From the NCBI GenBank assembly GCA_033239125.1, contig BSWB01000001.1, positions 138,490,981 to 138,554,980 of the forward strand: DNA of 64,000 nucleotides. Direction: 5' to 3'. The position numbers and the translations under genes are program-made. Each line of letters starts with the position of its first letter. Position 1 is the first letter of the stretch. This DNA comes from Fagopyrum homotropicum (Eukaryota > Streptophyta > Magnoliopsida > Caryophyllales > Polygonaceae). Below the pieces are notes generated by a model, which was given only the letters and a program-made list of their open reading frames with translations, made no database searches and was not told where the DNA came from. Of this stretch, positions 34,674 to 44,737 are shown in pieces.

Positions 34674-36158
34674 AAATACCCCATACTTAGCCCTTGCTTG
34701 TCCCCAAGCAAGTTCCTCATATAGAAGACAAGATAAAATGGATTATAAGTCAAGAAAATCAATGAAAAAGTCTTTCAAAAACATTTTATGGTGTGCAATT
34801 ATCATAGATCACTCTAAGAGAATACTTCCTGGTATTAAAAACTCAATATGATCAAAACACTTTATAAATATAGGAAAGTTGTTCATCTTTGCATAAAATC
34901 ATAGAATGCATAATAAATCATAATTATCAAAATTAATCATGTATAATCCGATTTAAACCGCTAAGTCAATCAACAAGCTCAAGGTCTCAAGGACTTCCCA
35001 AAGGAAAGGTCAAGAAACGTGTAGGGTAGGGATGTGTGTAAGGTAATGTGGTGCTAGAATCCGGGAAAAGGATGAACTTCACTTCCACTTTGACTTGCAA
35101 CATCTTCCACCAATAAGCTTTGCTTATCTCACACTTTTTCTTTTTACTTTACTTTTTGGGATGCATGGACAGAGGTGCACAATAACCGAAGCCTAGGAAA
35201 TCTGCAATCATCAATTTCTCGAGATGCATCAAACCCTTGATGCACATGCCATGACCCGTTAGGAATATCGCTCAATCCGACTTTGGCAAGACACAAACAC
35301 CCGGCTATGTGAATGGTGCCGAGTTACTCATCTTCATGATTGACTTCCCCAAACCTAAAATTACTTTCTAGCACTTTCACTTCCAGCCACTTCTCAACTT
35401 TAACTCCACTTGCTTTCACCACTTTGCTTGCTTCCAAATTCCCGGATAGGTAAAGGGAGGCAAAATGTATATGAGGGGCTAAGCATGATCAAGAAGAATA
35501 AGAAGAAGAGAATGAATTGCCTTGGTCTTTCCAAGAAGAAAGTGAGAGAACTTAACCTGCGGTGTCAACTTTCAAATTCAACATAATTTGGATAAAAACA
35601 AAGTATTAAACATGCTAATAATTTCAAACAAAGCATTTAGCAACTTAATCATATTATAAAACCTTTCAAACACATAAAGATTTCAAAACCAGTTAGTAAG
35701 CAAGATCTTCACTGAGATCATATCCAGATAAGAAGCACAAAAAATCGTTTTCGAAAACTCTCAGTTAACCCACCTCGGTCGAGGTGTTCTTGGTTCAACC
35801 GAGGTGAAGCACCTCGTTTGGCCAGAACTGACTCGGTCGAGGTCAAAATTTTTTTTTTTTTTTTTTTTAAAACCATTTTTTTTCAGTTTCGACGTTTTTC
35901 TTAATCAAATAACCCGTAGGTATGCATGTAATATCAGATAATCATATAAATGCAGAAGGGAAGCATAAATAAAATATCCGATAAATAAAATACATCAAAG
36001 GTGGTCAAATAACATACATCACGTAGTCAAATAACAACAAATACCCCATACTTGAGACACACTGTCCCAGTGGGTATAATAAAAGGTCTAAACATGAGAG
36101 TACTCACCGGATAAAAGCCGAACTGCATAAAAGAAAATAAAGAAAATCCAGCAGCTCC
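34674..36158 (-). other. Element C 3' non-coding region and polypurine tract
   Basis: Next to the LTR the minus strand reads AAGTATGGGGTATTTT (polypurine tract, about 34674-34690). The rest, up to the env-like ORF, has no convincing frame. It includes a T-tract at about 35848-35870 on the plus strand and a cluster of CCTCGGTCGAGG motifs at 35771-35845. Confidence 0.7.
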
Positions 36159-36620
36159 TCAATAGTCTCGATCCGGTGGTGGTGGTGGTATGTAGGGATA
36201 CTGAGTCGGATCATAAGGATGGCCCATGATACGCTCGAACTGCAACTGAGCCATGATGTGCTGATGATGCTGCCGCTCCTGCATCTCGCGGATATCCAGC
36301 GATAATGCAGCATATGAGTCGATAACCTGATCCGTCAGGTCATCGATCCGTCGGTGAGCAGCTCTATCCCTCACTCCATGTCTCCTGCGTCTAGCAGGTC
36401 TGACTGGAGAAGCCTCAGCTGGTGCCGGCTCTGTATCCTCCTCGTCATCCAAATCTATGATAGGTGGCGCGCTCGTCCCAGCTGTATCTGTCCCTGTATC
36501 CATCGGGACGCCACCTCCTCTCTCATCTACTGTATCCTCATCGTCGTCGTCGTCCTCAGCCTCCTCCTCCTCCTCAGCTGCAGCAGGGGCAGCTGCTGCC
36601 TCTCTGTAATCCTCCATCAG
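36159..36620 (-). CDS. Element C env-like region, acidic C-terminal ORF
   Basis: The likely start is the ATG that shares its A with the TGA stop of the preceding ORF (TGATG at about 36615-36620). The predicted product has an Ala/Glu/Asp-rich acidic block, a VRPARRRRHGVRDRAAHRR basic patch and a coiled REMQERQHHQHIMAQLQFER segment, ending PYIPPPPPDRDY. In related elements B and D such a tail continues the env-like ORF, so this may be one gene split by a frameshift or a re-initiation arrangement. Function is unknown. Confidence 0.5.
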   Translation of the reverse strand: MMEDYREAAAAPAAAEEEEEAEDDDDDEDTVDERGGGVPMDTGTDTAGTSAPPIIDLDDEEDTEPAPAEASPVRPARRRRHGVRDRAAHRRIDDLTDQVIDSYAALSLDIREMQERQHHQHIMAQLQFERIMGHPYDPTQYPYIPPPPPDRDY

Positions 36621-37567
36621 TGACCCCAAGCGGTCTGCCAATAATGTGGATCAAAGACTGAGAACTGTGCAGACCACCTGATGCCCTGAGGCGCAGTCAG
36701 CTCCCATGGCATAGCGACGTAGGGTGTAGTCAGTCCACGGGGAACTAGAATCCTCCGTGTGATCATCTCCTGTAGTCCGAGCGGCTTGGCAGCCGCCACC
36801 ATAGTACACCTACTCAGATCCATATCTTGATAAGTAGCGATATGGGTCACTATCCCACCACAACATATATCTCCCTTCCCTTTGGCCTTGATCCTGTGCA
36901 GATCCTCTGCCAGCATCAATCCAAAGTCGGGGAATCCACCTGTAACCATGCAGTATAAAGTAAAGAGCTCCCCCTGTCTGACCTTCTGGGGCGTCTCAGT
37001 ACGCGCCAGAAGTGTCTCGCTGAAGATCCTGTGGGCTAATCGAAAAGCTAGATGGAAGATAAGCTTCTCCCTGGAATCACCAGGGCGCCACCTATCTGCA
37101 TGCTCCACAACATAAGCAATCTGACCCCAGAACTCTCTAGCTACGGCTCGGGTCGGGAAGTCTACAGCAGTGGGGGCAGGGAAGCCAAAGATGTCTCTCC
37201 AATGGTCCAGGGGTACTAAGAAGTTCCGGTTCATCAACCGGTACTTCACAGCCCTCTCTGTGGGGAGGTAAGTGAAGGAGCTGACAAACTCAAGGGTCGG
37301 CTCTAAGTAAGCTGGGGCTCGGATCTCAGTAAACTGATCCAGCCCCACTGTGGTGATCATCCTCCTAAGCTCTCCATCAACGTGGAGACAGTCAAAAGCA
37401 AAAATGTCCAGAAATCTAGGTGCGATCACTGGACGGCTAGCAATACGCTCATAATCTACCCGGTGTCTCTCGTGGATCACCGGGATAGAAGGTCTGGGTG
37501 CAGAAGAAGAAGGGGAAGGAGAGGATCTATCTCTAAGGGCTAATAACCTGTCAGAACTCATCTTCAA
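36617..37567 (-). CDS. Element C env-like ORF (Athila 3' ORF)
   Basis: 316 codons, open throughout. It begins MKMSSDRLLALRDRSSPSPS and has conserved blocks FLDIFAFDCLHVDGELRRMI, VSSFTYLPTERAVKYRLM, NRNFLVPLDHWRDIFGFPAP and VRQGELFTLYCMVTGGFPDF. The pattern of a folded helical domain ending in IFGFP matches the 3' ORF of Athila elements. No signal peptide or transmembrane stretch is evident, so calling it an envelope protein rests on position and family convention only. Confidence 0.7.
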   Translation of the reverse strand: MKMSSDRLLALRDRSSPSPSSSAPRPSIPVIHERHRVDYERIASRPVIAPRFLDIFAFDCLHVDGELRRMITTVGLDQFTEIRAPAYLEPTLEFVSSFTYLPTERAVKYRLMNRNFLVPLDHWRDIFGFPAPTAVDFPTRAVAREFWGQIAYVVEHADRWRPGDSREKLIFHLAFRLAHRIFSETLLARTETPQKVRQGELFTLYCMVTGGFPDFGLMLAEDLHRIKAKGKGDICCGGIVTHIATYQDMDLSRCTMVAAAKPLGLQEMITRRILVPRGLTTPYVAMPWELTAPQGIRWSAQFSVFDPHYWQTAWGH

Positions 37568-38360
37568 TCAACACTGTCAGGCTACCTCGGTCGACTGACA
37601 ATCTCCAATAATCACCTCGGTCGAGGTGCAGGTCGACTGGACCGAGGCGAAGACAGTCGCGATTCCAACTCTCAGAAATTAAGTTCTTTTCCCTCTAAAA
37701 TCACTACAATTGCTTCCTAAGGGGTACTTAAATCCTTTCTCAACAAAATCAAGGGCAACCAAAGCCCAAATCGAAGTAAACGAACGAGTTAGGGTTTCGA
37801 TCGTTTTTACCTCGTTCCGGCCGATTCACTCGAATTTCTTGCAGATCTGCAGTTGCAATCGGTTCCTCTACTCTTCAATCTCAGTTTAGAAGCAGAAATC
37901 TTCGAAAACGAGCAAGATTTGAGAGGGAGCGAAGTGGTTCTGTCGCCGCGGTCGAGGTAGGTAAAAGTGAAAAGTGAAAAATAAAATTTTCCTTTTTATA
38001 CTGTTCCTGGATCTGCTGTCACCTCGGTCGAGATGGTCTCGACTGGACCGAGGTGGTATGGACCGAGGTGGTTCTGCAGAAACCCTAGTCGCCTCGGTTG
38101 CTCAAGAATCAACTCGGTCGAGGTGGTCTGACAATAACCGAGGTGCTTCTGTCTTCTCAGAATTTCGAACTTCTGTCCTTCCAGTTGTGCTCCTCCTTAG
38201 ATATTCCCTGTTGTCTGTCCAGAACGCCAAAAACAAAGCAAAGCAAAGCAAAAACAAAAACTATCTAAGCTAGACTAGAAAACGGAAAAAGAAAGCAATA
38301 CCTTGGGTTGCCTCCCAAGAAGCGCTTGATTTAAGGTCGCTAGCTGGACCATGATGCGTC
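37568..38360 (-). other. Element C spacer where integrase is missing
   Basis: Non-coding, with many CCTCGGTCGAGG-type motifs (for example 37613-37628 and 38020-38145). Next to the RNase H stop is CTTGGGAGGCAACCC on the minus strand (about 38308-38322), also found in D about 40 bp beyond its integrase stop (near 48085-48100). This implies that the whole integrase was removed while the following junction was kept. Confidence 0.7.
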
Positions 38361-40037
38361 TCAAATGAGGTAGGAGGTGCCCTCACCCCATACTTTACCT
38401 CCATCGTGGGGTGAAGTAAGTAGATCCATCAACCGTTCCAACACGTGTAAGTGCTCATCGGGGAATGAATCGTCTATGGGTGGGTTATCCGCCTCGCGGG
38501 AGGATTCCGGTAGCCGGCTGAGGTGATCCGCAACGGAGTTCTCGGATCCCTTCTTATCGCGGATCTCTAGGTCAAACTCCTGGAGCAAGAGAATCCATCG
38601 AATAAGGCGCGGCTTGGCATCTTTCTTAGCCAACAAATAACGAATGGCTGCGTGGTCGGTGTAGACAATAACTTTCGCCCCTACTAGATAGGAACGAAAC
38701 TTCTCGAAAGCATATACAACCGCCAATAACTCCTTCTCGGTGGTAGCGTAGTTGCGTTGTGCTTCATCTAGCGTCTTGCTAGCATAGTAAATGGCGGTGG
38801 TCCGTCCATCCTTCTTCTGTCCAAGCACCGCTCCTACGGCTACATCACTAGCGTCACACATGACCTCAAAGGGCAAGGTCCAATCAGGAGGCTGGATAAT
38901 GGGAGCGGAGATCAATGCTTCCTTAATCCTGTAAAAAGCATCAAGACACTCTTGCAAAAACTCAAAAACAACATCTTTATTCAAGAGGTTAGTTAGAGGT
39001 TTAGAAATCTTAGAGAAGTCCTTGATGAATCTCCTGTAGAAACCTGCATGCCCGAGAAAACTCCTCACACCTTTAACAGAGCAAGGAGGAGGGAGTTTCT
39101 CAATTGTCTCTATCTTAGCTCGATCTACCTCAATACCTCGATTAGAAACGAGGTGTCCTAGCACAATGCCTTCATTAACCATAAAATGACACTTCTCCCA
39201 ATTTAAAACAAGGTTAGTGTCTTCACATCTTTTAAGAACTAGAGAAAGGTTAGATAGGCAATCATCAAAAGAGGAACCATATACAGAAAAATCATCCATG
39301 AATACCTCCATGATCTCCTCTATGTACTCGGAAAAGATAGCCATCATGCATCGCTGGAAGGTAGCGGGTGCATTGCACAATCCAAATGGCATCCTCCGAT
39401 AGGCAAACGTCCCCCAAGGACAAGTGAAAGTGGTCTTCTCCTGATCATCCGGATGGATAGGAATCTGGAAGAATCCACTATATCCGTCCAAGTAACAAAA
39501 GTGTGAATGTTGGGCCAACCGTTCGAGCATTTGATCAATGAAGGGAAGCGGAAAATGATCCTTCCGAGTCGCCGTGTTCAGCTTCCTATAATCGATGCAA
39601 ACTCTCCAGCCCGTAACGGTCCTTGTTGGGATCAACTCGTTGTTCTTATTCGTCACAACGGTCATCCCTCCTTTCTTCGGAACGACATGCACCGGGCTAA
39701 CCCACTTGCTGTCCGAGATAGGATAAATAATACCTGCATCCAACAACTTAAGAACTTCCTTCTTCACAACCTCTTTCATGATTGGATTTAACCGTCTTTG
39801 AGGTTCCCGTGAAGTCTTATGATTATCTTCCATTAGAATTCTATGCATGCAGAAAGAAGGTTTAATGCCAATAAGATCATCCGTAGTGTAACCTATAGCC
39901 CTTCGATGCTTTCTCAGGACATGCATTAACTTAGACAATTCAGATTCGGAAAGGGAAGCACTAACAATAACGGGATAAGTAGAATCCGGTCCAAGAAAGA
40001 TATACCTCAAGTGATTTGGGAGCTGTTTAAGTTCCAC
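38361..40037 (-). CDS. Element C reverse transcriptase and RNase H
   Basis: 558 codons, fully open. RT blocks: ISDSKWVSPVHVVPKKGGMT, WRVCIDYRKLNTATRKDHFP, FGLCNAPATFQRCMMAIFSE and EVFMDDFSVYGSSF (FMDD catalytic box). RNase H: MCDASDVAVGAVLGQ (first Asp), TTEKELLAVVYAFEKF (Glu), VIVYTDHAAIRYLL (Asp) and NSVADHLSRL (Asp), all present. It ends after SFPDEHLHVLERL, where relatives enter integrase. It is in the same frame as the gag-protease ORF, separated by a single TAG at 40055-40053, so the protein is either made by readthrough or lost by one mutation. Confidence 0.9.
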   Translation of the reverse strand: MELKQLPNHLRYIFLGPDSTYPVIVSASLSESELSKLMHVLRKHRRAIGYTTDDLIGIKPSFCMHRILMEDNHKTSREPQRRLNPIMKEVVKKEVLKLLDAGIIYPISDSKWVSPVHVVPKKGGMTVVTNKNNELIPTRTVTGWRVCIDYRKLNTATRKDHFPLPFIDQMLERLAQHSHFCYLDGYSGFFQIPIHPDDQEKTTFTCPWGTFAYRRMPFGLCNAPATFQRCMMAIFSEYIEEIMEVFMDDFSVYGSSFDDCLSNLSLVLKRCEDTNLVLNWEKCHFMVNEGIVLGHLVSNRGIEVDRAKIETIEKLPPPCSVKGVRSFLGHAGFYRRFIKDFSKISKPLTNLLNKDVVFEFLQECLDAFYRIKEALISAPIIQPPDWTLPFEVMCDASDVAVGAVLGQKKDGRTTAIYYASKTLDEAQRNYATTEKELLAVVYAFEKFRSYLVGAKVIVYTDHAAIRYLLAKKDAKPRLIRWILLLQEFDLEIRDKKGSENSVADHLSRLPESSREADNPPIDDSFPDEHLHVLERLMDLLTSPHDGGKVWGEGTSYLI

Positions 40038-40052
40038 GACTGGGGGTGCTTT

Positions 40053-42881
40053 CTAGGGGGGATCCATGCTTCCTCTTTCCAGTGGAGTGGTATCAGAAAC
40101 TGGACTCGATGAAGTCTCAGTTTGAATCATCTCGCCATCGACCTCGGTCGAGGCGCATAGGCGTTGACCGAGATGTTCTTCGGTCGCCTCGCTCAGTCCA
40201 GAAAGTGCCTCGGTCGAGGTACTGCTACTGACTCCGAGACTGGAGATCTTCGTCTCCTGGATTAGCTTCTCAGTCTTAGCTCCTGGATCCTCTTCCAGTG
40301 CCTTCAAGCTCCGTATATCTGCATCACAAGAAGCATCTATACCTTCCTCCATTAAACTGAAGCTAATAACTCTTTCGAGTGGATCGGTAATAAGGATAGA
40401 GCTCACCAACTCTCTTGATTCTTCTTCATCGTAGATGTTGAAGATATCATCAGTTAGTTGCTCCCCTTTCATGGCTGCAAGTAATGCGAACTCCACCTCA
40501 TCGCCACCAACGTTGAATTTCAACTTGGCGTTCTTGCAATCCACATTGCAACCCGAAGTTGCTAGAAATGGCCTCCCGAGAATAATAGGAACAGGATAAT
40601 CTGCGGGAATGTCAAGTACGACAAAATCTATGGGTAGATAGAAGTTACCTAACTTGACTAGAACGTCCTCCAAGATGCCCACGGGATGGGTAATGGAGCG
40701 ATCCGCCATGTAAAGTCGAATCTTGACCGGCTTGGGCTCTCCAAGACCGATCTTAGTGCATAGCTCCAGCGGGATGATGCTCACGCTGGCTCCTAGATCA
40801 CAAAGGACTTCACAAGTGACATCCCCAACTTGAATGGGAATGCAAAACGAGCCGGGATCTCTTAACTTAGGTGGCATCTTTTCCTTCATGATTTTGATAA
40901 GCTCCGAAGATTTAGATGTCATCCTAACTTCACCAACATCCTCCAGCTTCCTCTTCCTTGATAAGATTTCTTTTAAGAACTTCCCATAGGCGGGCATACC
41001 TAAAATAGCATCAAGGAAAGGAATATTAATATGTAGCTTATTCATCAAGTCAAGAAACTTACCAAAGTGCTTGTCTAGATGTGCTCTGGCTCTGGACTGA
41101 GGGAATGGAAGTGGTGGTTTATATGCAGGAGGTGGAACATAAGTTTCTGTCGTCCCTCCTGCTTTCTGTTGCTCCGCCTCGGTTGGCATCTCGGTCGAGG
41201 TGTTCTTCGACTGGATCTGGACCGAGGTGGTCTGCGTCGAGCGAGGTACTGGATCTGCAGTTTTAAGTCCACTCCTCATCGTTATGGCCATGCACTGGCC
41301 TTTAGGGTTAGTTTCCGTCTTTGCTGGAAGCTTCCCTGGATCTCTTGGCGCTTCATTCTCCCTATTAGCAAGTTGTTGTTCGAAGGACTTTTGGACCCTT
41401 GAAAATGAAGTCATAGAATTCTCCATAGCGCTAAGCTTGATCAAGATTGCCTCCAGAACTGCGTCTTTCTTTTCTGGCTGAGACGAGCTTGATCCTTGCC
41501 CTTGGCTTTTCAATGGAGTAGAAGAAGAAGAAGAAGGGGGAGAGAGGAAAGGGTTAGAGGAATCATTAGAATTGGAGTTTGAATGATTGTTACCGTGATT
41601 TTGGTTATTCGCCCTCCAGTTGTTGTTATTGGATCCTCTATTGTTGTTGTTGTAGTTGTTGTTTCGGGGACCGTTGTTGTTGTTACGATACCCGTTATTG
41701 TTGTTGTTCCTTTGCCCTTGTTCTTCCTTCTTAGTTTGAGCCATCAAGAGCTCCTTCAATTGCTTCACGTCATTCGTCAAAGACGCGAGTTGATTGTTGT
41801 TGGATTGAGTCTCTTGAAAGTTGACTCTTTTAACTCCACCTTCAGCTCCTTGGTGGGTATATTTCTCCATGTGCAAGGCTTGCTTCTCAATGAAGTCCCA
41901 AGCCTCATCAATCGCCATGTCCATGAAGGTACCGGCGGAAAGTAGTTGGAGATTGAACTGGGTGCTTCCGTCCAGTCCTTTGAAGTAGATCTCCAACAAC
42001 TCGATCTTTGGAATCCCATGATGTGGGCAATCCAAAAGGATATCCTTGAACCGCTCCCAAGATTTGGACAAGCTCTCCTTGTCCTTCATGATGAAAGCAT
42101 TGATCTTCCCTCTCATTTCAGCGGTCTTTGAGGGGGGAAATAATTTGGTCAAGAATTCCGTAGTCATCTCCTCCCATGTGCTAATCTTTCCTGGAGGAAG
42201 AGATTGATACCAAGTAAGAGCTCTATCTTTTAAAGAAAAGTAAAAAGGTCTTAGCTTGTAGTTGTTATTCTCAATTTTGGGAGGTCGCAAGGTTTCCATC
42301 AAGATCTCGTAATTTTGAAGATGTTGATGCGGCGACTCCTTCTCTAGCCCTCCGAATTGGCATTGGCGAATCATGGCTAGAACTTGCGGTCGAAGTTCAT
42401 AGTCATGATCTGCTGGATCTCCTAGGTTAACTCCTGGACGCCTCAGTTGTTGATTAGGGTCCATCCTTTGACCTAGGGTTTGTGGGATTCCTGCAAGAAG
42501 AACTTCTCGGACTGGCATCCGAGGTGGAAGTACATCAGCCGGGGCGTCAGGTACTGGAATCTGCCTCGGTCGAAGATCAGCTACTGGATCCTGCATCGGT
42601 CGAGGATCAACAGGAGGATCTTCCCTCGGTCGAGGTAGAATCTGTTCTCGTATTACTGCTATCTCAGCTTCGATTGCTGCAGTCCTGGTGCTATTCTCTT
42701 CTTTCTCTTGCCTGAGTTCTTCCTTGCTGAGGCGTAGAAGCTCTAACGCCTCTTTCAATTGGGCCGCAAGATCGCGATCGTCTTGTTGGGCCATCTTCGC
42801 TTCTCTTAAGCGTCGCTTGTATGTCTTTTCTGGTTCGGGATCGTAAGGAACGATTTCCTTCCCAGCGCGGGTTCTTCGCAT
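40053..42881 (-). CDS. Element C Gag and aspartic protease
   Basis: Start chosen at ATG 42881 (MRRTRAGKEIVPYDPEPEKT), the usual Athila Gag start; the open frame extends further upstream to 42911. A coiled-coil KEALELLRLSKEELRQEKEE is followed by a linker built from motif copies (PRPMQDP, DLRPRQIP), then the gag domain (RPFYFSLKDRALTWYQSLPP, WEEMTTEFLTKLFPPSKTAE). Next come an Asn/Arg/Gly-rich disordered block (about 41580-41720), a Ser/Pro linker, and the protease with CDLGASVSIIPLELC (near residue 705 of the open frame) and VPIILGRPFLATSG. No CCHC zinc knuckle is present, unlike B, D and E. No frameshift was seen over about 940 codons. Confidence 0.88.
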   Translation of the reverse strand: MRRTRAGKEIVPYDPEPEKTYKRRLREAKMAQQDDRDLAAQLKEALELLRLSKEELRQEKEENSTRTAAIEAEIAVIREQILPRPREDPPVDPRPMQDPVADLRPRQIPVPDAPADVLPPRMPVREVLLAGIPQTLGQRMDPNQQLRRPGVNLGDPADHDYELRPQVLAMIRQCQFGGLEKESPHQHLQNYEILMETLRPPKIENNNYKLRPFYFSLKDRALTWYQSLPPGKISTWEEMTTEFLTKLFPPSKTAEMRGKINAFIMKDKESLSKSWERFKDILLDCPHHGIPKIELLEIYFKGLDGSTQFNLQLLSAGTFMDMAIDEAWDFIEKQALHMEKYTHQGAEGGVKRVNFQETQSNNNQLASLTNDVKQLKELLMAQTKKEEQGQRNNNNNGYRNNNNGPRNNNYNNNNRGSNNNNWRANNQNHGNNHSNSNSNDSSNPFLSPPSSSSSTPLKSQGQGSSSSQPEKKDAVLEAILIKLSAMENSMTSFSRVQKSFEQQLANRENEAPRDPGKLPAKTETNPKGQCMAITMRSGLKTADPVPRSTQTTSVQIQSKNTSTEMPTEAEQQKAGGTTETYVPPPAYKPPLPFPQSRARAHLDKHFGKFLDLMNKLHINIPFLDAILGMPAYGKFLKEILSRKRKLEDVGEVRMTSKSSELIKIMKEKMPPKLRDPGSFCIPIQVGDVTCEVLCDLGASVSIIPLELCTKIGLGEPKPVKIRLYMADRSITHPVGILEDVLVKLGNFYLPIDFVVLDIPADYPVPIILGRPFLATSGCNVDCKNAKLKFNVGGDEVEFALLAAMKGEQLTDDIFNIYDEEESRELVSSILITDPLERVISFSLMEEGIDASCDADIRSLKALEEDPGAKTEKLIQETKISSLGVSSSTSTEALSGLSEATEEHLGQRLCASTEVDGEMIQTETSSSPVSDTTPLERGSMDPP

Positions 42882-42984
42882 ATACCTAAGAAAGAACCTG
42901 CAAATAGTCACTCAAGTAGAGAGGTTAGATGAAACGGGGCAAGCGCCCCAAGAGCAAACCGTACCGGCTCGGTCTAGACCAAGT

Positions 42985-43001
42985 CCCCGGCAACGGCGCC
43001 A
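42985..43001 (-). other. Element C primer-binding site (tRNA-Asp)
   Basis: The minus strand reads TGGCGCCGTTGCCGGGG, a perfect complement to the plant tRNA-Asp 3' end, six bases from the LTR. Confidence 0.9.
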
Positions 43002-43007
43002 AAAACT

Positions 43008-44737
43008 TGTTCGCTCCAAACGGTGTGTGCAAGCTTTAAATTTATAACCCTAGACTTAAGCTTAAAACAAGGATGCGAACCCGCAGTGTACGGGTCAATC
43101 GTAGTAAAAGCAAGAAAATTCCAGGGGTCGATCACAGGGACTCGGTGAAACAAAGTCAATACGATGTGCTTATGTCAATACTAACCACAAGAGCGATTAA
43201 CACAATCAAAGATGAATAAGAAGTCAATAAAGCAAACATGCAATTCTAGGGATTAAAGCATCTAGTTGTGGTTCCAACTCAAGATCTATAGATAAGCGGA
43301 CAAAGCTGAGATTTTTGCGTGGGGAAGGTGTTTCTAAAGTGGAGTAGATCACCGGGTAAGTCTCACTACACATTAATCCTAAACCGTAACTCCTATTACC
43401 GGGTAAGTCTCAAGGAATCAAGATAAAGAACTATAACCTCAAACTAACACACCATCTAAGGGAATAGAATCAACCTTTACCGGGTAAGTCTCAGGCTAAC
43501 TCACGAAGATGGGATGAAAGCACACTCAAACCCCAATAAAGGATAAACCTCTATTACCTACACTTATGATCGTTGGTACACAAACTAGGGAATTACCGGG
43601 TAAGTCTCATCCTAAGCTTGCTTTGAACCAGGAAAGGTGTAATAAGAATAGGATTTGGCAAACTCTAACACTTAACTCTCAGTTATGGATCAGATAAGTC
43701 ACCTCGGTCAGCCAGTTTCCACCCCGGCCGAGGTGTTCATCGACTGAACGAGATGCTTAGGGTTAAGGTTAAAGACTCGAACTTTCAGGATCCTACTGGA
43801 ATCTAAGATTATTCTATCATCGTTTTTCCCACAACCTTCAGCCAATCACCCTAGAATCACACAAGGAAATTAGCCACTCATCATCATTATGAAAGTATTA
43901 AGATATATGGGAAGAAGGTGAATATTTGAACAAAGAAGAATTTAATGAAAAGACTTCAATAACTGAATCAAATATCACAACAAAGCGTTCCTTGAATAAC
44001 AATCCAAAAAGACAAGACAACAATTGAGGGAATTGAAGACAATCTTACAAAACCCTTCAATAAAGCTATAAAAGCTAAGGACTTCAATCTTCCTTCAACC
44101 TTCAAAAAGGTTCTTCAACTCTCCCAACTTGGAGTAGGCTGCTGCTGCGTATTTTTCGGTGTAAGCGGGATGCCGGAATTATGGGAAATCCGACCCTTTT
44201 TATAGGAAAATAACCCTCCAAAGATAATAAATCTTAGAAAGATATTTTCCCATAAATATAGGTAAAATATATGATTCTGCATATCTCCTTCCTTCCAGGA
44301 GCCAAGCCCAAAAATATAAGATCACTTTCCAAATTTAAAAGATCTCCTCCAAGAATAAAATATTCTCGCCGCGTCCTAGGTGTTTGCCTCGGTCGAGTCG
44401 GCCTCTCTGGATCACCTCGGTCGAGGTGAACCTCTGATCAACCGAGGTGAGTCACAACTGAATGTGAAATATCTCAAAACTGGTCCAAAGTAAATCTTTA
44501 ATCCATGGCTATGCTTCCTAGATGTAGCTCTAAATGACTCATGACTCCTTTTGCTCCTTTTTGATGCAAAACGTACCAAATTACCTGTAATTACAACGAA
44601 ACTAGGTGTAGACCTCGATTCTCGCAAAGGTAGATGAAATGGTAGTAAAATCACATAATGTACATACAAACATGCAGATTATGAAAGATAAAACGTCCAA
44701 ACAAACCCCAAAATATAGACTATAATTCATGCTATCA
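43008..44737 (-). repeat. Element C 5' LTR
   Basis: 1730 bp, almost identical to 32944-34673. It has the same four ACCGGGTAAGTCTCA copies and the palindrome at 44413-44428. Right target duplication AAATT follows at 44738-44742. Confidence 0.95.

Larger units (their letters stand above)
32944..44737 (-). mobile_element. Element C: young Athila-type element without integrase
   Basis: Identical-length LTRs (32944-34673 and 43008-44737, 1730 bp each) begin TG and end CA. AAATT flanks the insertion (32939-32943 and 44738-44742) inside the LTR of D. On the minus strand the order is LTR, tRNA-Asp primer site, gag-protease, RT-RNase H, spacer, env-like ORFs, polypurine tract, LTR. By eye the LTRs differ at about six positions, so the insertion is recent. 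No integrase sequence exists between RNase H and the env-like ORF. Confidence 0.95.

Noticed and set aside
35848..35871. Long T-run as poly(A) tail of a retroposed gene
   Set aside because: It lies inside the 3' region of element C with no processed gene next to it and no target duplication.
41583..41945. Hydrophobic Val/Ile-rich open frame on the plus strand
   Set aside because: It is the antisense of the Asn-rich block of element C Gag, so the valine runs are the complement of AAC codons.
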